Of a stretch of DNA of 64,000 bases, positions 16,453 through 24,072 are shown in pieces. The notes under the pieces were generated by a model, which ran no database searches, was not told the origin of the DNA, and saw only the letters and a list, made by a program, of their open reading frames with translations. A program made the position numbers and the translations under genes. Source of the DNA: JAKQHY01 sp034429475. Lineage in GTDB: Bacteria; Chloroflexota; Anaerolineae; B4-G1; SLSP01. Within the stretch, counting starts at the first letter, position 1. Each line of letters begins with the position of its first letter. Location of the stretch: contig DAOUGD010000159.1 in NCBI GenBank assembly GCA_034429475.1, forward strand, positions 1 to 64,000, in the 5' to 3' direction.

Positions 16453-16495
16453 GTAACGCCAACTTTAGTTCCCAGCAAACTGAAGTTTGCGTTAC
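16453..16495. promoter_or_regulatory. 18-bp hairpin in the leader of the ABC permease gene
   Basis: Arms 16453-16470 and 16478-16495 (GTAACGC...GCGTTAC) pair with two mismatches around a 7-nt loop. No T-tract follows, so it is not a simple terminator. It is preceded by an inverted piece of the 37-bp repeat. Either a leader structure or another dispersed palindrome. Confidence 0.55.
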
Positions 16496-16539
16496 TTCGC
16501 CATTGGCTATTCGCTATTTTTAAGTGGAGTGATTTAAGA

Positions 16540-17352
16540 ATGATTGCTTACCTCAAGGAATTGTGGGCCTATCGTGAGTTGGTCTATAATCTGGTGCTGC
16601 GCGATCTCAAGGTGCGGTATAAAAATTCGGTGCTGGGCGTCGTGTGGTCATGGTTGAATCCCTTGCTGATGATGTTGGTGTTCACGCTGGTGTTCGATGT
16701 GTTGGGGCTGGCGCGGCAGGACATCTCCAATTATCACATCTTCTTCTTGAGCGCGCTGCTGCCCTGGAACTTCTTCTCCGGCTCGGTGATGGGGGGGATT
16801 CCATGCATCGTCAGCAATGGACACTTGATCAAGAAAGTGTATTTCCCCCGCGAGGTGCTGCCAATTTCGGTGGTGCTGTCGAATATGGTGAACTTTGTGG
16901 TGGCGCTGCCGGTTTTCTTCCTGCTGGCGCTAATTTTCGGCCAGCGGATCACGCCGTGGGTGCTGCTCCTGCCCATCCCCATTTTGATTCAAGTCATTTT
17001 TGCGTGCGGGATCGTGTTGTTTCTTTCAACGTTGGAAGTGTTTTATCGGGATACGCACATGTTGATGGACCCGCTTATCCAGGCGTGGTTCTTCATCACG
17101 CCCATCATTTATTCGTACAAAGACCTCCCCGACAAGGTGACGCTTTTGAACATCACCTTCAACCCGCAGACCTGGATTTTCCGCCTGAACCCGATGGCGT
17201 CCATTATCAACACGTATCAGGATATTTTGTACCGCGGTGAACTGACCCGGTGGGATTTCCTGTCGCGCACGGGGGCGACGGCGCTGGTGGTGTTGCTGTT
17301 TGGCTACTGGTTTTTCCGGCGCTTCAGCGGCAAGTTTGGAGAGACGGTGTAA
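16540..17352 (+). CDS. ABC-2-type permease of a polysaccharide exporter (Wzm/TagG-like)
   Basis: 270 residues with six helices. The start ELWAYRELVYNLVLRDLKVR and then YKNSVLGVVWSWLNPLLMM is the ABC-2 polysaccharide/teichoic-acid exporter signature. Such permeases move lipid-linked glycans across the membrane with a Wzt/TagH ATPase. No ATPase gene is adjacent, so the partner must be elsewhere. The surrounding GT39 glycosyltransferase and lipoprotein suggest an envelope-glycan role. A small gap and a separate promoter lie before the next gene. Confidence 0.88.
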   Translation: MIAYLKELWAYRELVYNLVLRDLKVRYKNSVLGVVWSWLNPLLMMLVFTLVFDVLGLARQDISNYHIFFLSALLPWNFFSGSVMGGIPCIVSNGHLIKKVYFPREVLPISVVLSNMVNFVVALPVFFLLALIFGQRITPWVLLLPIPILIQVIFACGIVLFLSTLEVFYRDTHMLMDPLIQAWFFITPIIYSYKDLPDKVTLLNITFNPQTWIFRLNPMASIINTYQDILYRGELTRWDFLSRTGATALVVLLFGYWFFRRFSGKFGETV

Positions 17353-17367
17353 TTTATCCCCAACCGG

Positions 17368-17376
17368 TGTTATACT
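17368..17376 (+). promoter_or_regulatory. extended -10 promoter giving a leaderless transporter mRNA
   Basis: TGT-TATACT, ending 6 bp before the ATG at 17383, so transcription would start about at the start codon. No Shine-Dalgarno is seen. Confidence 0.5.
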
Positions 17377-17382
17377 GAAAGC

Positions 17383-18438
17383 ATGAATGGAAAGACCGTA
17401 GTCAGCAACCTGTCAGTCTATGGCCTCACCCACGCGCTGGTAGACGCGGCGTGTATCGCCACCCTTTTCGCCATCGTCGCGCGCGATCCTACTAACCCGC
17501 AGAGCGCTTTCCTGATCATCTTCTACAACGTGCTGGCCTTTGCCACGCAACCGCTCTTTGGTCTGTTGGCCGATCGCTTCAACGCGCCCGTCCACGCGGC
17601 GGTGTGGGGGACGCTGTTGGTCGCAGCGGCCACGTTGGTTCTCCCGCTCCCGCTGCTGGCGGTGGGGATAACGGGGATCGGCAATGCCTTGTTTCACGTC
17701 GGGGGCGGCGCCATCAGCCTGAAGCTGGCCGATGGCAAGGCGGCCCTGCCGGGGATTTACGTGGCGCCCGGCGCATTAGGGTTGGCGCTAGGGCTGTGGA
17801 TCGGCAAAAGCGGGCACTTTGTCGCCTGGCCGTTCATCCTGCTGTTGCTGGCCGCCGCCGGGCTGATGGTGAAACTCCCCCGTCCGGCGCCCGCCGCGCC
17901 CCGCCCGTTGCCGGCCGATCTGCGCTGGTTCGAGGCGGTGCTCCTGTTGCTGCTCGTCTCCGTGGCGATTCGGGGCATGGTGGGCATGAGCCTCGTGCTG
18001 CCGTGGAAGTCGGAGCCGGTTTTGCTCGTTATCCTGACAGCGGCGGTCGTGTTGGGAAAAGCCCTGGGCGGTGTCCTGGGCGACCGGTTCGGGTGGACCA
18101 GAGTGGCTGTGGCGGGGCTAGTCCTCGCAACCCCTTTGCTCACGTTCTTCGCCCATACGCCGGCGCTCGCCATCCTGGGCGTCTTTTTGTTCAACCTGAC
18201 CATGCCGGTGACGCTCATCTGTGTTTCCGAGATGTTGCCGGGGTATAGCGGCTTTGCTTTCGGGTTGACGGCGTTGGCCCTGGTCATCGGCGCCTGGCCC
18301 GTCTTTACGCCGCTCCGCACTTTGACAGGCCATCCGGCAGCCATCTTCGCCGCCATTCTCATTTCCATAGTCGCTTTGTACGGGGGGCTGCGGTTGTACA
18401 CCGATCACTTTAGCGCGCCCGTCTCAGCGCATGGTTGA
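17383..18438 (+). CDS. MFS-like transporter
   Basis: 351 residues with about eleven or twelve helices. LFGLLADRFNAP (near residue 63) resembles the MFS loop 2-3 signature, and LGGVLGDRFGWTR (near 229) its repeat in the second half. The substrate is unknown. It is somewhat short for the superfamily (usual 390-420), with very short loops. It precedes three mini membrane proteins and a 111-aa membrane protein on the same strand. The first of these starts 35 bp after its stop, so a joint function is possible. Confidence 0.75.
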   Translation: MNGKTVVSNLSVYGLTHALVDAACIATLFAIVARDPTNPQSAFLIIFYNVLAFATQPLFGLLADRFNAPVHAAVWGTLLVAAATLVLPLPLLAVGITGIGNALFHVGGGAISLKLADGKAALPGIYVAPGALGLALGLWIGKSGHFVAWPFILLLLAAAGLMVKLPRPAPAAPRPLPADLRWFEAVLLLLLVSVAIRGMVGMSLVLPWKSEPVLLVILTAAVVLGKALGGVLGDRFGWTRVAVAGLVLATPLLTFFAHTPALAILGVFLFNLTMPVTLICVSEMLPGYSGFAFGLTALALVIGAWPVFTPLRTLTGHPAAIFAAILISIVALYGGLRLYTDHFSAPVSAHG

Positions 18439-18472
18439 ATGTAACCTGGGGCCAAGCGCAAAGGAGACTGCT

Positions 18473-18688
18473 ATGAAAACGGTTTTTCCGCAACTATCCA
18501 TGGGCATTCTATCCTTTCTGACAGAAGCAATATGCGCTGACATCCCTCCACCAGACATATATTCCACGGAGGCAGTAGAAGCGACGACGAATTCTATGCT
18601 GGGACTTGGTCTTGTTGTCATCATTATGGTTCTCGCCGCGTTTGTAGTGCTCAGGGCAATCAACAAGAAGAGACGTACTGAAAAATAG
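18473..18688 (+). CDS. mini membrane protein A of a tandem triplet
   Basis: 71 residues. An N-terminal hydrophobic segment ends in a possible signal cleavage site, CA-DIPPPD (near residue 21-27). A short polar stretch follows, then a single helix (about 42-62) and a basic tail INKKRRTEK. AAAGGAG precedes the ATG by 6 bp, which supports translation. Its layout and tail match protein B (IKKRRTAEE). No family is recognised with confidence. Confidence 0.7.
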   Translation: MKTVFPQLSMGILSFLTEAICADIPPPDIYSTEAVEATTNSMLGLGLVVIIMVLAAFVVLRAINKKRRTEK

Positions 18689-18704
18689 ACGATAGGAGGA
18701 GGCT

Positions 18705-18917
18705 ATGAAACCAGGATTGTTGCTGCTATGGGGATTGGAGTTGCTGGCACGGCTGCCGCTGCAAGGTATATTTGCCGATGCTGCGCCGCCGATGGAGTTT
18801 TTCATCGTGCTGGGGGTGGGGGCGCTGATTGTGCTCGGCTTCATTGTCGTTGTCATTGTCGGCATTTCGATTCTGGTGATCAGGGCAATCAAGAAGCGCA
18901 GAACTGCGGAAGAGTAG
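18705..18917 (+). CDS. mini membrane protein B of a tandem triplet
   Basis: 70 residues. Starts MKPGLLLLWGLELLARLPLQ, then IFADAAPPME (possible cleavage after Ala24), a 30-residue hydrophobic helix and a basic tail IKKRRTAEE. AGGAGGA precedes the ATG. It shares the MKPG start and RLP-Q segment with protein C, and the tail with protein A, so the three are paralogues. If cleaved, the mature protein would be little more than one helix with a Pro-Pro-bearing outer end. Confidence 0.72.
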   Translation: MKPGLLLLWGLELLARLPLQGIFADAAPPMEFFIVLGVGALIVLGFIVVVIVGISILVIRAIKKRRTAEE

Positions 18918-18929
18918 CAGAAGGGTGCT

Positions 18930-19136
18930 GTGAAACCAGGATTCTTGCAACTATTGGGGCTGATTTTACTCTTGCGCCTGCCAGAGCAGGGCGTGTACCT
19001 TGACCTTGTGCCCCCATGGCCGCTGTTCGGAATAGGACTGAGTATCGTGGTGGCGCTTGGTATCTTGATCGCCGTCATCGTTCTCCTCGCATATTTGGCA
19101 TTGAGAGGAGTCAAGGATACGTACTCTCGAAAATGA
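18930..19136 (+). CDS. mini membrane protein C of a tandem triplet
   Basis: 68 residues, GTG start at 18930 with GAAGGG upstream. MKPGFLQLLGLILLLRLPEQ closely follows protein B. Then VYLDLVPPWP, a long helix and a tail GVKDTYSRK that is less basic than in A and B. Only 12 bp separate it from B. The Asp-x-x-Pro-Pro motif after the first hydrophobic segment is kept in all three. Confidence 0.7.
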   Translation: MKPGFLQLLGLILLLRLPEQGVYLDLVPPWPLFGIGLSIVVALGILIAVIVLLAYLALRGVKDTYSRK

Positions 19137-19164
19137 GAGCTGAACACGCGGTTCACGGGGCGCT

Positions 19165-19500
19165 ATGTTGGGCAAATACCTCCTCGCCCTGGACCTGACC
19201 CTGATCATTGAAGGGGGCGTGGCCTATCTGCTCGGATTCCGCAGCCGCCGGGACGTGTTGACCGTTGCCCTGGTCAGCGTGATCACACACCCAATTCTGA
19301 ACTATGTCCTCCTGGTTCTCGGCTATCTGGGCCTGGAGGTGACTCCAGGGTTGGTCACACTCCTGGAAGTCCTGGTGGTCGTTGCGGAATGGCGCTTGCT
19401 GGCCTATGCTTCCGGCAAATCCCAAAGGCAATGCCTCGTCACATCCTTATTGGCAAATGCGGCGTCATTTCTCGTGGGTATCTTGCTCTTTTGGCTATGA
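19165..19500 (+). CDS. 111-aa polytopic membrane protein of the mini-protein cassette
   Basis: Three or four helices: LLALDLTLIIEGGVAYLLGF, then a basic loop RSRRD, VITHPILNYVLLVLGYLG, LEVLVVVAEWRLLAY and SLLANAASFLVGILLFW. From memory, this resembles the C-terminal membrane domain of clostridial proteins that start with a signal peptide followed by Ala-Asp-Met-Gly-Pro-Lys-Pro. That family is uncharacterised and this link is unverified. It follows the three mini proteins at 28 bp, with a weak GGGGCG ribosome-binding site. Confidence 0.65.
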   Translation: MLGKYLLALDLTLIIEGGVAYLLGFRSRRDVLTVALVSVITHPILNYVLLVLGYLGLEVTPGLVTLLEVLVVVAEWRLLAYASGKSQRQCLVTSLLANAASFLVGILLFWL

Positions 19501-19593
19501 TGAGCAACCCTGTGGCTCGGGCCGGTCTCTGACCGCGCCTGCGATGTCGCCGCGACTTCTAAATTACCCTGGAACGCGAAAGGGATTTCGCGG

Positions 19594-20256
19594 CTACTGG
19601 AGGGCTTGCCACACGCACATCACGGCCAGGAAGAGCAGCGTCAGAATGAGAATGACCTTCACCCCACGGGCCACCACCCGCCGGATCGTGGTTATCTTCC
19701 CCTGATCGAAGAGGAGTGGCCGCCCGGTCAGCGCCGAAAGCAGACCGCCCAAAACACCCACCAGGCCAACAGCCAATGGCGTCGTCCAGATCTGACCGCT
19801 CAAATACCATCCCATCCAGGTCGCCAAAAACGCTACCAGCCCCACCCCTATGCCGATCCAGCCCATCTGCCGGAAAAAGCGACGGCGCGCGGGATCGTCG
19901 GCATCGCGCTCCAGCATTTCCCCTTGGCGCCGCCGCTGCGTGGCGAAACTTTCCCGGAAAGTCGCCGCGGCAGACACGGCCTCACGCCTTTCTTCCCCGA
20001 ACAGCCAGGGCATGTCTGTGAAGTAGCGTAACACCGTCGTCGGAATCATCCAAACGATAAAGACCAGCAGATATGCCAACAGCGCGCCGAGAATCTGGCT
20101 CTCGCGCCGCCCAATCCACAGCAAGGCTTGTTGCAGCCAGTGATATGGCCCGCTGTCCAGGATCAGCCAGCGCAGCCAGATAGCGGTGATCACCCCCAAC
20201 AAAATGAAAAGGATGACCCGAAAAACCGGGGCGGAAATGTAACGTTTGCGTTTCAT
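19594..20256 (-). CDS. membrane protein of unknown function
   Basis: 220 residues. Helices lie near 10-30, 40-75, 130-150 and 160-180, with a final one at 195-218. Between the second and third is a charged cytoplasmic-looking stretch (FGEERREAVSAAATFRESF, then RRRQGEMLERDADDPARRR). No domain is recognised. GGAGC lies 6 bp before the ATG. It is convergent with the mini-protein cassette, with a 93-bp featureless gap between. A palindromic repeat lies 35 bp upstream of its start. Confidence 0.65.
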   Translation of the reverse strand: MKRKRYISAPVFRVILFILLGVITAIWLRWLILDSGPYHWLQQALLWIGRRESQILGALLAYLLVFIVWMIPTTVLRYFTDMPWLFGEERREAVSAAATFRESFATQRRRQGEMLERDADDPARRRFFRQMGWIGIGVGLVAFLATWMGWYLSGQIWTTPLAVGLVGVLGGLLSALTGRPLLFDQGKITTIRRVVARGVKVILILTLLFLAVMCVWQALQ

Positions 20257-20290
20257 CGGTTTGCTCCTTGTGTGCTAAACCCTCTTTTTC

Positions 20291-20372
20291 GTCAGCAGAT
20301 TAAGCAGATTTAGCAGATTAGAGATTATCAATGACCCCAAAAAATCTGCTTAATCCGCTAAATCTGCTGATA
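20291..20372. repeat. palindromic repeat of AGCAGATTA units, copy 2
   Basis: Left arm 20291-20319 (GTCAGCAGATTAAGCAGATT...), right arm 20343-20370 (AATCTGCTTAATCCGCTAAA...). Same family as the inner palindrome at 10077-10145 and the half-copy at 45861-45880. The loop differs, which suggests arms spread while loops drift. Confidence 0.85.
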
Positions 20373-20428
20373 AAAAGGGAGGCAATGCGTATCCAGTATA
20401 TATCAAGGCGTGCAGTTTTGGCAAACTG

Positions 20429-20456
20429 TTGGCGTTTCTTCATTCCGGCATAAAAT
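20429..20456 (+). promoter_or_regulatory. promoter for the M28 peptidase gene
   Basis: TTGGCG, 16 bp, TAAAAT; 41 bp upstream of the ATG at 20498, with a GGGAGGGG ribosome-binding site between. Confidence 0.5.
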
Positions 20457-20497
20457 AGGGCGGGTGAGTTGTTTGAATAGACGAAAGGGAGGGGCCT

Positions 20498-22870
20498 ATG
20501 AAAGCGTTGGCATTTTTCTCAACCCGGTCGCCGTTGACCGCGCGCGCGGCACTTATCGTGGCGCTGCTGTTGACGCTCGGCTGTTTCTGCCAAACCTCGA
20601 CGCTCACACCAACACCGCCGACACCTGTCGCGCCGGCGACGCCACGAGCGCCTGCTTCCACCCGAACGCCGCGCCCCACCGCCCCGCCCGCGCCGTCTCC
20701 CGCCGCCACCGACATGGGCGCGCTCGGCGACCTGGCCTGTATCCCCGGCGACCCCTTCGCGGCCATCCGCCAGGAGACGATGTTTGCCTACATGGAAGAC
20801 TTGACCGCCATCCAGCCCTACTCCGGCTGGCGCAACTCCGGCACGGAAGGCGAGGCGGAAGCGCTGGATTACGTCGCGGCGCAAATGCAGGCGTTCGCCT
20901 TCCTGGAAAACATGGGATTGGAAGTGGAGCGCCAGCAGTTCAACGTCTTTATGACGACGGAGTTGTGGGAGACGCAACTCTGGCTGACGATGAACGGCGC
21001 GGAAGTGGAAGTGCCCGCCGACGGCCTGCGCGGCCCGCGCGACGACATCCCGCAGGCGCTGCGCTTCGATTCCGACGGCGTGCTCAACGACAATCAGCGC
21101 GACCCGGCGACGGCGCAGGGCGAGACGGCGCTGCTTCGCTCAACAGAAGACCTGGATGCATTGGATGATACAGCCCTGCGCGGCAAAATCGCCTTCCTGG
21201 ATTACGCCCTGATTGATCGCGCCCTGATGCCCTCGGCGCGCGGCACAGGGCGGGTGGAGCAGGTGTTGGCGGCGGGGCCGGCGGCGCTGGTGCTGGTCAC
21301 ACAGTTTTCCGATGTGCAGGGCGAAAGCCACGGTTTTGCGGTGGCCGACAACAGCGTGCTCAACTTTGCGGAGACCAAACCGGCGGTGCCCGTGCTCTAC
21401 GTCCGCCTGGAAGACCTGGCCCCGGCAGGCGTCGCTGATTGGGACGACCTCGCGCAGCTCGAAGCGGCGCGGCTGACCTGGGACGCCGACGTGTTCCAGC
21501 CGGGCGCGTCGGGCAACGTCATCGTCCACATCCCCGGCGTGGATACGACGCGCGCGGTCATCCTCGGCGCGCACATTGACAGCCCCAACGTCCCCGGCGC
21601 GATGGACGACGGCAGCGGGAGCGTCATCCTGCTGGAAATCGCCCGCGTGCTGAACGCGACTTGCACCCAGCCGCAGCTCGACCTCTACCTCGTCTGGTTC
21701 GGCAGCGAGGAGATCGGACTGTACGGCGGCGCGCACTTCGTCCTGACGCACCAGGAATTGCTGGATCGCGCCGTGGGGATGCTGCAAATTGATGACCTCA
21801 CCAATCCGGTAGAAGGCTTTGACCCAACGGTAGACCTGGTGGGCTGGTCTTATGCCCGTTTTGGCGACCGGCAAATGGCGTGGCTAGAGGCAATTCAAGC
21901 GACGGCGGCGGAGCGCGGCCTGGAGACGGTGGTGCAGGACTTCCCCTATGCCTACTCCGACAACTCGACGTTTACCGGCTTCGACGTGCCCAACGCCGAC
22001 CTGATCTACCAGGAGGCCGAGGCGATGGAGGCCACCGGCAGCTTCCACAACGCCGCGCACATCCACGATCCCTACGATACGGTGGAACTGGCGCGCGAAG
22101 TCGGCGACGTGCTGGAACAGATGGCGCACGTGGCGCTGGGGGCCGCGCTCGACGCGGGCGCGGCGGAATATCGCATCACGCCGGCAACCGACCGCCGCGC
22201 CGTCTTCGTCGCCAGCCACACCGAGTCGTCCCACATGACGCCGGCCTCCTTCAGCGACGTGGGGATGGTGCTCTCCTGGGCCGGCTTCGACGTAGATTTG
22301 ATCCCCTACGGCCAGCCGATCGCGCCGGACGATCTGGCGGACGCCGCCCTCATCATCGTGTTGCCGCCGCACGATCACCCCAACGCGGAGGATGCGGCGG
22401 ACGGCGTCGCGGCCTACGACACGGCCTGGGAGCCGGCGGAGGTGGAGGCGCTGGCGGCTTACGTGGAAGAGGGCGGCTTCCTGGTGCTGGCGAACAGCGC
22501 GGCCCGCATCCGCTTCGGCACGCCCTACGACGAAAACGAGGATTGGGCGGACCTCAACGCGCTGGCGGAACGCTTTGGCGTCACCTACGAAACAGGCGCC
22601 CTTGCTACCGGCTCGGTGCGGGTGCGCAGCGCGCATCCCTTGATGGCCGGCGTCACGCGCCTGGAAGGTCTCGACAACAACGGCGTTCCCTTGGCGCTGG
22701 AGGCCGGAGAGACGCTGGCGGGGAGCAACGATCGTCCGGCGGTGGGGCTGACGGCCTTTGAGAAGGGCGAAGTCCTGGCGCTGGCCGACATCGGCTTTAT
22801 GAACATCACCGACGCGGCGGATAACTTGCGCTTCTGGCAAAATCTGGCAGAGTATGCGCGGGAACGGTAA
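20498..22870 (+). CDS. M28-family metallopeptidase lipoprotein with C-terminal Rossmann-like domain
   Basis: 790 residues. Signal peptide with lipobox LTLGC (Cys near residue 28), then a Thr/Pro-rich linker (about 32-70) as in exported Chloroflexota proteins. The M28 catalytic part has GAHIDSPNVPGAMDDGSGS (His and Asp zinc ligands) and FGSEEIGLYGG (Glu-Glu catalytic/ligand pair), with HNAAHIHDPYDT for the later His. The last 220 residues contain a glutamine-amidotransferase/DUF4350-like fold (AAYVEEGGFLVLANSAARI). Role: surface aminopeptidase for scavenged peptides, consistent with peptide uptake genes downstream. Confidence 0.85.
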   Translation: MKALAFFSTRSPLTARAALIVALLLTLGCFCQTSTLTPTPPTPVAPATPRAPASTRTPRPTAPPAPSPAATDMGALGDLACIPGDPFAAIRQETMFAYMEDLTAIQPYSGWRNSGTEGEAEALDYVAAQMQAFAFLENMGLEVERQQFNVFMTTELWETQLWLTMNGAEVEVPADGLRGPRDDIPQALRFDSDGVLNDNQRDPATAQGETALLRSTEDLDALDDTALRGKIAFLDYALIDRALMPSARGTGRVEQVLAAGPAALVLVTQFSDVQGESHGFAVADNSVLNFAETKPAVPVLYVRLEDLAPAGVADWDDLAQLEAARLTWDADVFQPGASGNVIVHIPGVDTTRAVILGAHIDSPNVPGAMDDGSGSVILLEIARVLNATCTQPQLDLYLVWFGSEEIGLYGGAHFVLTHQELLDRAVGMLQIDDLTNPVEGFDPTVDLVGWSYARFGDRQMAWLEAIQATAAERGLETVVQDFPYAYSDNSTFTGFDVPNADLIYQEAEAMEATGSFHNAAHIHDPYDTVELAREVGDVLEQMAHVALGAALDAGAAEYRITPATDRRAVFVASHTESSHMTPASFSDVGMVLSWAGFDVDLIPYGQPIAPDDLADAALIIVLPPHDHPNAEDAADGVAAYDTAWEPAEVEALAAYVEEGGFLVLANSAARIRFGTPYDENEDWADLNALAERFGVTYETGALATGSVRVRSAHPLMAGVTRLEGLDNNGVPLALEAGETLAGSNDRPAVGLTAFEKGEVLALADIGFMNITDAADNLRFWQNLAEYARER

Positions 22871-22873
22871 TTT

Positions 22874-22950
22874 GGAAATGAGAAAAGAGAAATGAGTAAC
22901 GAGTAACCAGTTTCCGGCTACTCATTTCTCATTACTTATTTCTCATAACC
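22874..22950. repeat. hairpin of degenerate heptamers (GAGTAAC/AAATGAG)
   Basis: Left arm 22874-22910 and right arm 22918-22950 are built of 6-8-bp units such as AAATGAG and ATTTCTC. It lies immediately after the peptidase stop codon and may act as a transcript end. Confidence 0.75.
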
Positions 22951-22969
22951 ATCAAACGGAGGAATCACG

Positions 22970-23974
22970 TTGACTGCATTACCTGAAGGCTTTACGGCGC
23001 GTCCGGCGACGCTGGACGATGTGGAAGCATTTACGGAGATAATCAATCGCTGCGCGGTGGCGCGGGTGGGCAAGCCATTCACAGCGGTGGAGGAGATGCG
23101 CACCGACTGGCAGTCGCCGGTGTTCAACCCGGAGACTCACACGCGCCTGGTCTACGCGGCGGATGGAACGCTGGCGGCGGTGGCGGAAGTGTGGCAAGAG
23201 GCGCCTTACGTCTCCCTCTTTGGCTGGGTGGAAGTGACGCCGGAGTATGGCGGGCGCGGTTTGGGGGCATATTTGGGGGCGTGGGTCGAGGAACGGTCGC
23301 TGGAGGTAGTTCCCAAGGCGCCGCCGGAGGCGCGGGTGATCGTGCAGCAGGAAGCGGTGAGCACAGATGACGCTATGCGGGTGGCGTTGCTCGCGCAGGG
23401 CTATCAGTTGGTGCGGCACAGCCTGTACCTGCGCATAGATCAAACCACGCCGCCGCCGGAACCGCAACTCCCAGCCGGCATCGTCATCCGTCCCTTTCTG
23501 CCGGGGGAGGAGCGCACCTTCATTGGCGTAATCCGCGAGTGCTTCAAGGATCACTGGGGTTACGTGGACAATCCCTTTGAAGAGTATTACGAGCAGTGGA
23601 TGCACTTCATGCACACCGATCCCCACATTGACCCGGCGCTGTGGTTCGTGGCGATGGAAGGCGACGAAATGGTGGGCACCTCGTTTTGCAGCCTGGAGAT
23701 GGCCGAAGAACCCGATCTGGGCTGGGTATTTGCGCTGGGCGTGCGGCGTCTCTGGCGGAAGCGCGGCCTGGGAGAGGCGCTGCTGCGGCACTGCTTCAGC
23801 GCGCTGTACCGGCGCGGCAAACCCAACATCGGCCTGCGAGCCGACGCGCAGAACCTCACCGGCGCCATGCGCCTCTACCGGAAAGTCGGGATGCGCATTG
23901 AACGGCAGTACGACATCTACGAGAAAGAGCTGCGCGCCGGCGTGAATATGAGCACGCAGACAATTAGCGAGTAA
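22970..23974 (+). CDS. tandem GNAT N-acetyltransferase
   Basis: 334 residues with two GNAT domains. The N-terminal one (about 1-155) has VEVTPEYGGRGLGAYLGAWV, and the C-terminal one (about 165-325) has ALGVRRLWRKRGLGEALLRH, the RxxGxG/A acetyl-CoA loop. LRADAQNLTGAMRLYRKVGM is the C-terminal motif. The substrate is unknown; double-GNAT proteins include mycothiol synthase-like enzymes. Start is TTG at 22970, supported by ACGGAGGAA 5 bp upstream. The stop codon lies inside the next heptamer hairpin. Confidence 0.85.
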   Translation: MTALPEGFTARPATLDDVEAFTEIINRCAVARVGKPFTAVEEMRTDWQSPVFNPETHTRLVYAADGTLAAVAEVWQEAPYVSLFGWVEVTPEYGGRGLGAYLGAWVEERSLEVVPKAPPEARVIVQQEAVSTDDAMRVALLAQGYQLVRHSLYLRIDQTTPPPEPQLPAGIVIRPFLPGEERTFIGVIRECFKDHWGYVDNPFEEYYEQWMHFMHTDPHIDPALWFVAMEGDEMVGTSFCSLEMAEEPDLGWVFALGVRRLWRKRGLGEALLRHCFSALYRRGKPNIGLRADAQNLTGAMRLYRKVGMRIERQYDIYEKELRAGVNMSTQTISE

Positions 23975-24043
23975 GGAGTAAGGAGTTAGGAGTTAGGAGT
24001 TAGGAGACCTTACTTCTTACTCCTTACTTCTTACTCCTTACTC
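23969..24043. repeat. hairpin of heptamers (GTTAGGA / TTACTCC)
   Basis: Left arm 23969-24006: GAGTAAGGAGTTAGGAGTTA-type units. Right arm 24007-24043: CTTACTTCTTACTCC-type units. The left arm begins within the stop codon of the GNAT gene, and the right arm ends 30 bp before the Agl23-like ATG. Confidence 0.85.
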
Positions 24044-24072
24044 ATTTCCTCTTAATTCTTCCGAGGAGCACT

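Noticed and set aside
18431..18472. Earlier start for mini protein A
   Set aside because: It overlaps the transporter stop codon; the ATG at 18473 has an AAAGGAG site at the right distance.
22874..24043. Possible CRISPR array from the repeated short units
   Set aside because: The units are 7-9 bp, contiguous or palindromic, with no unique spacers of 30 bp and no cas genes nearby.
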